64,000 bases of DNA from an uncultured Collinsella sp. (GCA_900541195.1 UQIY01000002.1:1-64000), one strand, 5' to 3'. Shown: positions 49,803 through 57,998, counted from the first letter of the stretch. Made by a program: numbers and translations. Notes: a model not told the origin generated them from the sequence alone.

Positions 49803-51752
49803 ATGGAGTCATCCGCCTACCCGATGCTCTTTAGCCCGATCAAGGTCGGTACGACCGAGGTCAAGAACCGCGTCTTTATGCCGCCGGTATCCACGAACCT
49901 GGCCGATCATGGCTATGTGACCGACGACTTGGTCGATCATTACCGTGCCCGTGCCAAGGGCGGCGTTGGCCTCATCATTACCGAGGTCGTGACGGTCGAG
50001 CCCACCTATACCTATCTGCCGGGTGACATGTGCTGCTACGACGACACGTTTATCCCCGGCTGGGAAAAGCTCGCCGCGGCCGTCCACGAGTATGGCTGCA
50101 AGATCATGCCGCAGCTCTTCCACCCCGCCTACATGGCCTTTAACATTCCGGGCACGCCGCGCCTGATCGCTCCGTCCTTCGTGGGACCGTCCTATGCCCG
50201 CGAGGCACCGCGTCCTATCACGGTCGATGAGATTCACGAGCTCACGCATCAGTTTGGCGACGCAGCCGTGCGTATGCAGAAGGCTGGCGTCGATGGCGTC
50301 GAGGTCCATGCGGCGCACGCCCACGGCATGCTCGGCGGCTTTTTGACCCCGCTCTACAACAAGCGTACCGATGAGTACGGCGGCTCGCTCGACGCTCGCA
50401 TGCGCTTCCTGCTCGAGGTCATTGCCGAGATTCGCGAGCGCTGCGGCAAGGACTTTATCATCGACGTCCGCATCTCGGGCGATGAGTACACCGATGGCGG
50501 CCTGACCCTCAACGACATGGTCTACGTTTCACGTCGCCTGGAGAAGGCCGGCGTCGACATGATTCACGTGTCGGGCGGTACCACCATCAAGCGCGGCTCC
50601 GCGATTCCCGCCGCCGGTACGCAGCAGGCCTCGCACGCCGCCTGCTCGCGCGAGATTAAGAAGCACGTCAACATTCCTGTCGCCACGGTCGGTCGCATCA
50701 ACGAGGCCTGGATTGCCGAGGAGCTGATCGAGGACGGCGCCGCCGACATCTGCATGATGGGCCGCGCCAATCTGTGCGATGCCGAGTTCTGCAACAAGGC
50801 CGCTGCCGGCAACGCCGACGACATCCGCCCCTGCATTGGCTGCCTGCGCTGCCTGAACGGCATTATGTTTGGCAAGCGCATCTCCTGCACTGTCAACCCG
50901 GACGTGGAGCGCGACGAGGCTGGCTACGAGCCTGCCGCCGAGGCTAAGAACGTGCTGGTTGTGGGTGCCGGTCCTGCGGGCATGGAGGCAGCCTACATTG
51001 CCGCCAAGCGCGGCCACAACGTGGTGCTCGTGGATAAGCAGGACGAGCCGGGCGGCGAGATGCGCATCGCGGCTGTTCCGCCGGCAAAGCAGGAACTCAC
51101 CCGCGTGATCAAGTACCAGTATCGCCGTCTTGCTGAGGCGGGCGTGAAGTGCATCTTTGGTACCGAGCTTTCGGCCGAGGACATTCAGCGTGACTACGCG
51201 GGCTACGAGGTCGTCCTGGCTTATGGCGCCGAGCCCATCGCCCCGGCCTTCATGCAGGGCTTTAAGCAGGTTATGACGGCCGACGACCTGCTGGGTGGCA
51301 AGGCTTTCCCGGGTAAGAAGATCGTCATCGTGGGCGGCGGCACCGTTGGCTGCGAGACGGCCGATTATCTGGCTCCGCTGGTCAACGACCTGTCGCCCGC
51401 CAACCGCGATGTCACCGTCATCGAGATGACCAAGACGCTCGCCGCCAACGAGGGCGGTGCCGGTCGCGCGGTGCTCATCACGCGCATGCTCTCCAAGGGC
51501 GTCCACGTGCTGACCGAGGCCAAGGTGACCGAGATCACCGAGGACACCATCAGTTACGAGAAGGACGGCGAGGTCCACACCATCACCGGTGCCGATACGC
51601 TGGTGCTGGCGATGGGCTACCGTCCCAACACCAAGCTGGCCGACGACCTGGCTGCAGCTGGCGTTGCCGTCCACGTGCTGGGCGATGCCAACAAGTGCGG
51701 TAACATCCGCGACGCCATCGGCGATGGCTACAAGGTTGCCTGCGAGCTCTAG
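49803..51752 (+). CDS. Old-yellow-enzyme-type Fe-S flavoenzyme (2-enoate/2,4-dienoyl reductase-like)
   Basis: The 649-residue protein has an N-terminal FMN TIM barrel (residues 5-335; VHAAHAHGMLGGFLTPLYNKRTDEYGG contains the catalytic-region motif), a 4Fe-4S site with C344, C347, C350 and C362, and C-terminal FAD/NAD modules (VVGAGPAGMEAAYIAAKRG, IVGGGTVGCETADYL). This is the FadH/2-enoate-reductase architecture, which reduces C=C bonds conjugated to a carbonyl or carboxylate. Substrate unknown. Its position in a pectin locus suggests an unsaturated sugar acid, but bile acid or enoate reduction cannot be excluded. Confidence 0.9.
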   Translation: MESSAYPMLFSPIKVGTTEVKNRVFMPPVSTNLADHGYVTDDLVDHYRARAKGGVGLIITEVVTVEPTYTYLPGDMCCYDDTFIPGWEKLAAAVHEYGCKIMPQLFHPAYMAFNIPGTPRLIAPSFVGPSYAREAPRPITVDEIHELTHQFGDAAVRMQKAGVDGVEVHAAHAHGMLGGFLTPLYNKRTDEYGGSLDARMRFLLEVIAEIRERCGKDFIIDVRISGDEYTDGGLTLNDMVYVSRRLEKAGVDMIHVSGGTTIKRGSAIPAAGTQQASHAACSREIKKHVNIPVATVGRINEAWIAEELIEDGAADICMMGRANLCDAEFCNKAAAGNADDIRPCIGCLRCLNGIMFGKRISCTVNPDVERDEAGYEPAAEAKNVLVVGAGPAGMEAAYIAAKRGHNVVLVDKQDEPGGEMRIAAVPPAKQELTRVIKYQYRRLAEAGVKCIFGTELSAEDIQRDYAGYEVVLAYGAEPIAPAFMQGFKQVMTADDLLGGKAFPGKKIVIVGGGTVGCETADYLAPLVNDLSPANRDVTVIEMTKTLAANEGGAGRAVLITRMLSKGVHVLTEAKVTEITEDTISYEKDGEVHTITGADTLVLAMGYRPNTKLADDLAAAGVAVHVLGDANKCGNIRDAIGDGYKVACEL

Positions 51753-51809
51753 TCAACCCCTTGGTGCATGTGAGGCCTATCCCCGCGGCGTCAGTCGGTA
51801 GATAGCAAA

Positions 51810-51847
51810 AAGCGGCGGTCGTCCCGTACATGGGACGACCGCCGCTT
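51810..51847. terminator. Bidirectional terminator
   Basis: AAGCGGCGGTCGTCCC (51810-51825) pairs perfectly with 51832-51847. It is preceded by AAAA and lies between convergent genes, so it can serve both strands. Confidence 0.88.
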
Positions 51848-51872
51848 GCGTTAGCTGCAATGAGTCGTGCGA

Positions 51873-52514
51873 TTAGAGGCCCAGGATCTCCTTGACCTTG
51901 GCGATGATGGCCTCGTCGGTTGCGTTGGCAAAGAAGTACTCCTGGAAGTGTTCGCCGGCAAGTGCGCCCTTCACCAGGTCCTGATCGATCTCGCCCAGAA
52001 CGTCGACGAGCGGACGCATAGTCACAGCGCGGACGCCGTCGAGGATCTTCTTGTTGCGCTGCTCGGGCTCAACACGCTCGGCAGGATAGCCGTTGCCCGA
52101 ACCAAAGCCAAAGAGCTTCTCAAAGGTGTACTCGAGGTTGAGCTCCTGGCCCCAGCCGTTCTTGAGGGCGAAGGGCATGGCGACAGCGTTACCGTCGTTG
52201 ACCTGGGCAAAGGTGTAGGCATCGAGCGGGTCGGCAACATGGCCGCACAGCACGCCGGGGAAGGAGTTGCAGGCGAGCATGGCGCCCTCGCCGGTGCCAC
52301 AGCCGGTCACGACGTAGTCGGCAGCGCCGGAGTTGAGCAGCACGGCGGCCAGGATGCCGTTCTGCACATAGGTGAGGGGCTTGGAGTCGGCGTCGACATA
52401 CATGCCATAGTTAAAGACGGTGTGGCCCATGGGCTCGACAACCTTCTTAAGGGCAGCCTCAATCATAGGGTTCTTGGAGTTCTGAGAGTTCTCATTGATC
52501 AGAGCGATCTTCAT
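51873..52514 (-). CDS. RpiB/LacAB-family isomerase, DhuI-like
   Basis: The 213-residue protein has the RpiB core with VTGCGTGEGAMLACN and LCGHVADPLDAYTFAQVNDGNAVAMP, plus about 60 extra C-terminal residues compared with ribose-5-phosphate isomerase B. Streptococcal DhuI, a ketol-isomerase of 4-deoxy-L-threo-5-hexosulose uronate, belongs to this subfamily and is encoded with an SDR dehydrogenase, as here. That pairing, together with GH105 and the absence of kduI, makes DhuI the best inference. It is downstream of the SDR gene on the same strand. Confidence 0.78.
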   Translation of the reverse strand: MKIALINENSQNSKNPMIEAALKKVVEPMGHTVFNYGMYVDADSKPLTYVQNGILAAVLLNSGAADYVVTGCGTGEGAMLACNSFPGVLCGHVADPLDAYTFAQVNDGNAVAMPFALKNGWGQELNLEYTFEKLFGFGSGNGYPAERVEPEQRNKKILDGVRAVTMRPLVDVLGEIDQDLVKGALAGEHFQEYFFANATDEAIIAKVKEILGL

Positions 52515-52537
52515 TGCGAATTACCTTTCTATTTCTA

Positions 52538-52604
52538 ACTTGCGGTGAAATACGGACTGTTTTGCCTGATAGAAGCAAAAACCAATCCTTATCTCACCGC
52601 AACT
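52538..52604. repeat. AGTTGCGGTG-family hairpin, copy 2
   Basis: The left arm starting CTTGCGGTGAAATACGGA (from 52539) pairs imperfectly with the right arm ending CTCACCGCAACT (52604). It lies between the SDR and DhuI-like genes of one minus-strand unit. Confidence 0.75.
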
Positions 52605-52654
52605 CAAATGAAAAACGAGTGGATGAAACCTGATATGGGCAGTTGCGGCTACGC

Positions 52655-53464
52655 TTATTGAGGCTGTTTTCCAATGTATGCGAGGATGCCGCCGTCGACG
52701 TAGAGGATGTGGCCGTTGACGAAGTTCGACGCGTCGGAAGCCAGGAACACGGCGGGGCCCTTCAGGTCCTCGGGCGTGCCCCAACGGGCGGCCGGCGTCT
52801 TGGCAATGATGAACTGGTCAAACGGGTGGCGGCTGCCGTCGGGCTGCGTCTCGCGCAGCGGTGCGGTTTGCGGCGTGGCGATGTAGCCGGGCCCAATGCC
52901 GTTGCACTGGATATTGGCCTCGCCAAACTCCGAGCAGATGTTCTTGGTGAGCATCTTGAGTCCGCCCTTGGCGGCGGCATAGCCGGCGATGGTCTCGCGA
53001 CCCAGCTCGCTCATCATCGAGCAGATGTTGATGATCTTGCCGTGGCCCTTGGCGATCATGCCAGGCAGGCAGGCCTTTGACACGATAAACGGTGCGTTGA
53101 GGTCGATATCGACGACGCGGCGGAAGTCCTCGGCGCTCATGTCGAGCATCGGGGTACGCTGGATGACGCCGGCGTTGTTGACCAGGATGTCGGGCGTGGT
53201 GCCAAAGTCGGCCTCGATCTTGGCGATGAGCTCGGCGACGACAGTCTCGTCGGTGACGTCGGCAACATAGCCGTGAGCGTCAAAGCCCAGCTCACGGTAG
53301 TGCTTCTCGGCTTCGGCGACTTTGTCGGCGTGACGGGCGTTAAAGGCGATCTTGGCGCCGGCCTCTCCGAGCGCCTCGGCAATGGCCATGCCAATGCCGT
53401 AGGTGGCGCCGGTCACCAGTGCGACCTTGCCGTCCAGACGGAAGCTGTCCATAAGATCAGACAT
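52655..53464 (-). CDS. SDR dehydrogenase, KduD/DhuD-like
   Basis: The 269-residue short-chain dehydrogenase has the cofactor motif TGATYGIG, NNAG, and catalytic Ser in ICSMMSELG with YAAAKGG (Tyr-x3-Lys), then NGIGPGYIATPQT typical of KduD-type 2-keto-3-deoxygluconate dehydrogenases. With the DhuI-like isomerase it would convert 2,5-diketo-3-deoxygluconate to 2-keto-3-deoxygluconate. The start is ATG 53464, nine codons inside a longer frame, with GAAAGG directly upstream. Confidence 0.87.
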   Translation of the reverse strand: MSDLMDSFRLDGKVALVTGATYGIGMAIAEALGEAGAKIAFNARHADKVAEAEKHYRELGFDAHGYVADVTDETVVAELIAKIEADFGTTPDILVNNAGVIQRTPMLDMSAEDFRRVVDIDLNAPFIVSKACLPGMIAKGHGKIINICSMMSELGRETIAGYAAAKGGLKMLTKNICSEFGEANIQCNGIGPGYIATPQTAPLRETQPDGSRHPFDQFIIAKTPAARWGTPEDLKGPAVFLASDASNFVNGHILYVDGGILAYIGKQPQ

Positions 53465-53480
53465 AGCGATCCTTTCAAAA

Positions 53481-53583
53481 GAAACGTTCATCTATATAAG
53501 TCTTGCTTTTCATACAAGGTCAGTATAGGTGAAGCGGCGTAATAGCCACCCCTTATTCCCTAAAATCAGGTGAACGTTCACTT
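53481..53583 (-). promoter_or_regulatory. Promoter region of the dhuD unit with LacI operators
   Basis: AGGTGAACGTTCACTT (53568-53583) and a weaker GAAACGTTCATCTA (53481-53494) flank the region upstream of the SDR gene. On the minus strand a TATATA -10 overlaps the second site. Both match the operator seen at uxaC. Confidence 0.65.
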
Positions 53584-53624
53584 TTAAAAGGCGAACGGTA
53601 GTCTCGCCCTTGCCGTGCGGACGT

Positions 53625-53997
53625 CTATTTGCTCTGTTCCTGCGCTCCCTCTGCGATCATGTTGCGGTTGTACACCAGATGCAGGTACATCGCGTCGTGC
53701 GCTGCGGTGGGATTGCGCGCGGCGATGGCGTCGGCCACGCCACGGTGGGTGCGGATGGTTTCCTCAACCAGCTTTTTGCCGGTCACGTCGATAAAGAGGG
53801 GGACGGATGCCTTGAGCACGCCCATCAGGCGGGGAACGACGAGGTTTCCGGAGCTCTCGGCAATGGCATTGTGGAACGCGGTGTCGGCGGCGGAGTAATC
53901 CTCACCGGCCTCGGCCAGGCGCTCGGATTCGTCGCAGAGCTCTTTGATACAGACGACCTGGTCGTTGGTTGCGTGCTCGGCCGCCATGCGTGCCATC
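53625..53997 (-). pseudogene. GntR regulator remnant (FCD domain only)
   Basis: The minus-strand reading encodes a C-terminal FCD ligand domain, from about ARMAAEHATNDQ through DTAFHNAIAESSGNLVVPRL and ETIRTHRGVADAIAARNP. Upstream of residue ARMAA the frame no longer resembles the family, and the whole GntR helix-turn-helix (about 95 residues) is missing. At the same point a permease fragment begins on the opposite strand. It cannot bind DNA as it stands. Confidence 0.82.
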
Positions 53998-54165
53998 TGC
54001 GGCGGTGCCACGGCCCTCTCGCACGTCAACGATGCCGGTTTCTGGATGTGCTCTTCGTTCCTCGAGATTGATGAGAAGACCACCCTCAAGTCCTGGACCG
54101 TTATGGAGACGCTCATCGGCCTTTCGGGTCTTGCCTGCGCCCTGGTGATTTCGTTCTTCGCCTAG
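53992..54165 (+). pseudogene. Gluconate permease (GntP family) C-terminal remnant
   Basis: The plus-strand reading from about 53992 gives ICGGATALSHVNDAGFWM, then SSFLEIDEKTTLKSWTVMET and a last membrane helix ending ISFFA. This is the conserved C-terminus of GntP-family gluconate:H+ symporters. About 390 N-terminal residues are absent. It is the 3' end of a gene that would have diverged from the gntR remnant, just upstream of the sugar-acid dehydratase. Confidence 0.85.
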
Positions 54166-54273
54166 TTCGCGTAGCTAAGCATCTTTCACCGAGTGCATTG
54201 CTCGGTACCCATTTTCACCTGATTCATTAACCAACGATTGGTACAACCGTTCAAACCAAAAGAGGAGAGCATT

Positions 54274-56064
54274 ATGGACGAGAAGACCAAGGCACAGACC
54301 AAGGCACAGATTCAGCAGGAGGCAGCCGACCTGGTTGCCAAGCTGCAGCCGCGTTCTGGCAAGTTCCGCACCATCAGCCCCGAGATGGACCCGCTGCGTC
54401 TGGGCTCCGGCTGGACGATCGAGGACCTGGACAAGCCGCAGGTCATCATCGAGTCGACCTTTGGCGATTCGCATCCGGGTTCTGCCGGCCTGTTCGAGCT
54501 GGTCGAGGAGGTCCGTGCCGGCGTTGCCGAGGCTGGCGGTCACGGTGCCCGTTACTTCTGCACCGATATCTGCGACGGCGAGGCCCAGGGCCACGACGGT
54601 ATTAACTACTCGCTGCCCAGTCGCGACATGATCGCCAACATGATCGAGATTCATGCCAAGGCCACCCCGTTCGACGCCGGCGTCTTTGTCGCCAGCTGCG
54701 ATAAGGGCCTGCCTGCGAACCTCATGGCCATGGGTCGCATCAACATCCCCTCCATCGTCGTTACCGGCGGCGTCATGGATGCAGGCCCTGACCTGCTGAC
54801 CCTGGAGCAGCTCGGCGCGATTTCTGCCCGCTACGAGCGCGGCGAGATCTCTCGCGAGGAGCTTGAGTTTGCCAAGCACAACGCATGCCCCAGCTGCGGC
54901 GCCTGCTCCTTTATGGGTACCGCCTCGACCATGCAGGTCACGGCCGAGGCCCTGGGCCTTATGCTCCCCGGCACGGCTCTGCTGCCCGCCACCAGCTCCG
55001 ACCTGCGCGAGTTCGCCCGCGAGGCCGGCCGTCAGTCCGTGTGGCTCTCCGAGCACAACCTGTGTCCGCGCGACATCGTGACCAAGGAGTCCTTCGAGAA
55101 CCTCATCATGGTCCACGGCGCCATCTCCGGTTCCACCAACTCGCTGCTGCACATTCCCGCGATCGCCCGCGAGTTTGGCATCGAGATGTCCGCCGACGAT
55201 TTCGATCGCCTGCACCGTGGCGCCCACTACCTGCTCAACGTTCGCCCCGCAGGCGAGTGGCCGGCGCAGTTCTTCTACTATGCGGGCGGCGTGCCGCGCA
55301 TCATGGAGGAGATCAAGTCGATGCTCCACCTCGACGTTATGACCATCACCGGCAAGACTCTCGGCGAGAACCTCGAGGATCTCAAGAACAACGGCTATTA
55401 CGAGAAGTGCGGTCGTTACCTTGAGAAGTGGAATCTCAAGCGCGAGGACATCATCCGCCCGTTTGACCAGGCCTTCGGTACCGACGGTTCCATCGCCATC
55501 CTCCACGGCAATCTTGCTCCCGAAGGCGCGGTCGTCAAGCACACCGTCGTTCCGCGCGAGATGTTCCAGGCTACGCTCAAGGCCCGTCCGTTCGACTGCG
55601 AGGAAGACGCCATTCACGCCGTCCTGACGCACGAGGTCAAGCCCGGCGATGCCGTTATCATTCGCTATGAGGGACCCAAGGGTTCCGGTATGCCCGAGAT
55701 GCTCTACACCACCGAGGCTATCGCCAGCGATCCCGAGCTGGGTGCGAGCATTGCCCTGATCACCGATGGCCGCTTCTCCGGCGCCTCCAAGGGCCCGGCT
55801 ATCGGTCACGTTTCGCCCGAGGCTGCCGTGGGCGGCCCGATTGCCCTGATCGAGGAAGGCGACCTGATCCAAATCAATATTCCCGAGCGCTCGCTGTCCA
55901 TCGTGGGTATCGCCGGCAAGGAGATGGAGCCGGCCGAGGTCGACGCCGTCCTGGCCGAGCGTCGCGCCGCCTGGAAGCCTAAGGCTAATCGTTACACCTC
56001 CGGCACGCTCAAGTTCTTTACCGAGCATGCAGTTTCCGCCATCCAGGGTGGCTACATGGAGTAG
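54274..56064 (+). CDS. IlvD/Edd-family dehydratase, probable sugar-acid dehydratase
   Basis: The 596-residue Fe-S dehydratase has FCTDICDGEAQGHDGI, CDKGLPANLMAMGR, CPSCGACSFMGTASTM and the C-terminal ITDGRFSGASKGPAIGHVSPEAA. The CDKGLP form resembles the YjhG/YagF (xylonate/gluconate) branch rather than branched-chain IlvD. A gluconate-permease remnant precedes it and eda and kdgK follow, so conversion of an aldonate such as gluconate or xylonate to a 2-keto-3-deoxy acid is likely. ATG 54274 follows AGAGGAGAG. Confidence 0.85.
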   Translation: MDEKTKAQTKAQIQQEAADLVAKLQPRSGKFRTISPEMDPLRLGSGWTIEDLDKPQVIIESTFGDSHPGSAGLFELVEEVRAGVAEAGGHGARYFCTDICDGEAQGHDGINYSLPSRDMIANMIEIHAKATPFDAGVFVASCDKGLPANLMAMGRINIPSIVVTGGVMDAGPDLLTLEQLGAISARYERGEISREELEFAKHNACPSCGACSFMGTASTMQVTAEALGLMLPGTALLPATSSDLREFAREAGRQSVWLSEHNLCPRDIVTKESFENLIMVHGAISGSTNSLLHIPAIAREFGIEMSADDFDRLHRGAHYLLNVRPAGEWPAQFFYYAGGVPRIMEEIKSMLHLDVMTITGKTLGENLEDLKNNGYYEKCGRYLEKWNLKREDIIRPFDQAFGTDGSIAILHGNLAPEGAVVKHTVVPREMFQATLKARPFDCEEDAIHAVLTHEVKPGDAVIIRYEGPKGSGMPEMLYTTEAIASDPELGASIALITDGRFSGASKGPAIGHVSPEAAVGGPIALIEEGDLIQINIPERSLSIVGIAGKEMEPAEVDAVLAERRAAWKPKANRYTSGTLKFFTEHAVSAIQGGYME

Positions 56065-56113
56065 CGCCCGGGCGCATCAAATTTCCCCTCTCATAGATGC
56101 GTGGCACGAAAAG

Positions 56114-56145
56114 CTCCGAGCTCACACGAGCTCGGGGCCTTTTTC
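56114..56145 (+). terminator. Intrinsic terminator after the dehydratase
   Basis: CCGAGCTC (56116-56123) pairs with GAGCTCGG (56128-56135), followed by a T-run. Confidence 0.85.
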
Positions 56146-56180
56146 GTCTGGATTGGGGACGCATAGCCGGACGTAAACAA

Positions 56181-56295
56181 TTTGCGTCTGGTAATAAGCG
56201 TACGAAAGCGCAATTTACGTCTTAATTCCGTACGCAAATCAAGACGAAAACCGTTTACGTCTGCTTTAAATCCGTACGAAAACGGTTTTCGTCTT
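56181..56295. repeat. Threefold TTTRCGTCT/CGTACG repeat with a 16-bp palindrome
   Basis: TTTGCGTCT or TTTACGTCT starts at 56181, 56214 and 56254, each followed 6-10 bases later by CGTACGMAA. Within it, AAGACGAAAACCGTTT (56241-56256) pairs perfectly with 56280-56295. It lies between the convergent dehydratase and ATPase genes. Confidence 0.75.
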
Positions 56296-56313
56296 GCAGG
56301 GCAGTTGCCGTTT

Positions 56314-57405
56314 CTACAGTTCAACTTCCAGTTCGGCTTTGTGCTCGTAGAGGTAGTCGCGCATGTAGGGGATGGCAAATGAGACCTTGCCGTACGAGGG
56401 AGCCTCGATAATCGATTCTCTTAACAGGCGGCTGCGGACGGAACTCACCTGTTGAGGCGTTTTGTTTAGGGCATCGGCAACCATGCTGGTCGAGCTCGTC
56501 TGCCCCAAAGACGCCATGCTCAGCAGATAAGCGATGCACGTGGGCGGAATGCGCTGCAGCGCGGGCTCAATCACCATGGCGCAGAAGCGTTCGCGTGCCG
56601 TTGCAATGCCGCGCTCGGCTTCTTCTTCTCCAATAATCGCTGTATGTGCGCGTCTCGCCAACTGCCATGCGTAGTATCCAACGAGTTGGATCATGAAAGG
56701 ATAGCCTTGCGTTGCCTCGGCAAGTTGGCCGGCAATACCTGACTGCAACTCCATGCCAGACGCTTCAATGGTTTCCTCGAGGGAGTACGACACTTCGGTC
56801 ACTGCCACAGCCTTCAGGTCAAAGGGGAGGGCACGGCGCAAAAACGTAAGTGTCTTTCCGTTGATGATGCTTTCAATCATCGAAGGCAGCCCAGCAAAAA
56901 CAAAGGCGATATCAAGGTCTTCGCCGATAACCTGCTGAATCGCAATGGAGAGCGTTCGGACCTCATCGAGCTCTGCGTCTTGAACCTCGTCGAGAGTGAT
57001 GAGCAGGCCATTTCCATTCTTGGTTATTGTCTGTCTCATGGCGTCGCGTAGCGATGGGCCGATTCGCTCAATATCTATGCTGCCGATGGATATGCCAGCT
57101 ACGGTGGGCTCAAATCTGGCGTGTTTGGCCTGGAATTTGGGCTGCAGCTGTTCGAGAATGCGCTGGCAAAGTCCCTCGGTTGCGACCTCTTTTATGACCG
57201 TCCAGCCACGGCTTTGCGCCAAACGTGAGCACTCGTCAAGGAGGACCGTCTTGCCCGTTCCACGGACGCCGGCTATGCGCATTAGGCGCCCAGGGGCACC
57301 AGGCCCGTTGGTGAGGCCTTCACTGAATTCTTCAAGTACATCTTCGCGGCCGATAATCGTGGGAGGTGTTTTACCTGCTGTGGGCTTAAAAGGGTTTGTT
57401 TGCAT
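56314..57405 (-). CDS. AAA/STAND-type ATPase with C-terminal winged helix
   Basis: The 363-residue protein has Walker A AGVRGTGKTVLL (K52), Walker B LLITLDEVQD, a sensor-like VFAGLPSM, and lid helices with GYPFMIQLVGYYAW. It ends in a winged-helix region (MVADALNKTPQQVSSVRSRLLRESII). The architecture resembles Cdc6/Orc1-like and archaeal-type ATPases found in many gut actinobacteria. Function is unknown. ATG 57405 has GAAGG eight bases upstream; a GTG three codons earlier is possible. Nine 10-bp direct repeats begin 16 bases upstream. Confidence 0.83.
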   Translation of the reverse strand: MQTNPFKPTAGKTPPTIIGREDVLEEFSEGLTNGPGAPGRLMRIAGVRGTGKTVLLDECSRLAQSRGWTVIKEVATEGLCQRILEQLQPKFQAKHARFEPTVAGISIGSIDIERIGPSLRDAMRQTITKNGNGLLITLDEVQDAELDEVRTLSIAIQQVIGEDLDIAFVFAGLPSMIESIINGKTLTFLRRALPFDLKAVAVTEVSYSLEETIEASGMELQSGIAGQLAEATQGYPFMIQLVGYYAWQLARRAHTAIIGEEEAERGIATARERFCAMVIEPALQRIPPTCIAYLLSMASLGQTSSTSMVADALNKTPQQVSSVRSRLLRESIIEAPSYGKVSFAIPYMRDYLYEHKAELEVEL

Positions 57406-57420
57406 GTGAGCCACCTTCGC

Positions 57421-57510
57421 TCAAGATATAGCAAGATATAGCAAAGTATAGCAAGATATAGCAAAGTATAGCAAGATATAGCAAAGTATAGTGAGATATA
57501 GCAACGTATA
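57421..57510. repeat. Nine 10-bp direct repeats upstream of the ATPase
   Basis: In exact 10-base register from 57421, units read mainly GCAAGATATA and GCAAAGTATA alternating, with first and last units diverged. The period equals one DNA helical turn, and the block covers the promoter region of the minus-strand ATPase gene. Confidence 0.92.
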
Positions 57511-57645
57511 GCGCTGCTCTCGGGTTCTTACGGTGGTGCTATTTTCCGAATGCCGCGCGGATAAAGCGCTGGGCGAACAGCTTGTTGGCAACTCACGAGG
57601 GCTCGGGGTGCCAATTTGGGGTGCAGTAGTGCTGCGCCACGAAAA

Positions 57646-57803
57646 GGGCCTATCTACTACGTTTAAGCCGCAGGGGTCAACCATAGTCGGCTTTTTCGAA
57701 AATCGACAAGCTGTCTACCTGCGGTTTTGTTTTCGCACTTTTCAGCATGGTCTGGGCTCTCCGCGTTAACGTAGTAGATGGGCCCCTTTTGTGGCAAGGG
57801 GCC
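57646..57803. repeat. Nested inverted repeat
   Basis: Outer arms 57646-57666 and 57766-57785 (core ATCTACTACGTT) pair with one mismatch and one extra base. Inside, CCGCAGG (57668-57674) pairs with CCTGCGG (57718-57724). The right arm overlaps a further hairpin, GGCCCCTT (57781-57788) with AAGGGGCC (57796-57803). Confidence 0.75.
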
Positions 57804-57854
57804 GACCTGCGGCTCAGGGTAGCCAAAAAAGCCACGTCCCAAAAAGACTGTTGG

Positions 57855-57923
57855 AAGTTGCGGTGGAATAGTTCCTGTTTTTGCTGCTGAAGGCTTTGAG
57901 CAGGAACTATTCCACCGCAACTT
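57855..57923. repeat. AGTTGCGGTG-family hairpin, copy 3
   Basis: Perfect 23-base arms (57855-57877 and 57901-57923) begin AAGTTGCGGTGGAATA. They stand 76 bases upstream of the GntR gene. Confidence 0.9.
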
Positions 57924-57998
57924 ATGAGGGGGGGGGCGGGGGATGCGATAGTATTGCATGGTGGTATTCGATTAACCGAGGCTTCATCCGAGGGCTTT

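Larger units (their letters stand above)
57511..57998. other. Intergenic region rich in palindromes
   Basis: It holds a nested palindrome (57646-57785), a GGCCCCTT/AAGGGGCC hairpin (57781-57803), the third AGTTGCGGTG element (57855-57923) and a run of G around 57927. No coding region is convincing. Confidence 0.7.

Noticed and set aside
53625..54165. Intact small GntR-family regulator of 163 residues
   Set aside because: Its first 40 or so residues are the antisense of the permease fragment and show no helix-turn-helix, so the frame continues across the junction by chance.
57421..57510. CRISPR-like array
   Set aside because: The units are contiguous 10-mers with no unique spacers and there are no cas genes. 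It is a tandem direct repeat.
57421..57510. Replication origin with iterons
   Set aside because: There is no DnaA-box cluster, no dnaA/dnaN/parAB context and no plasmid genes. The ATPase lacks a clear initiator assignment, so only the similarity is noted.
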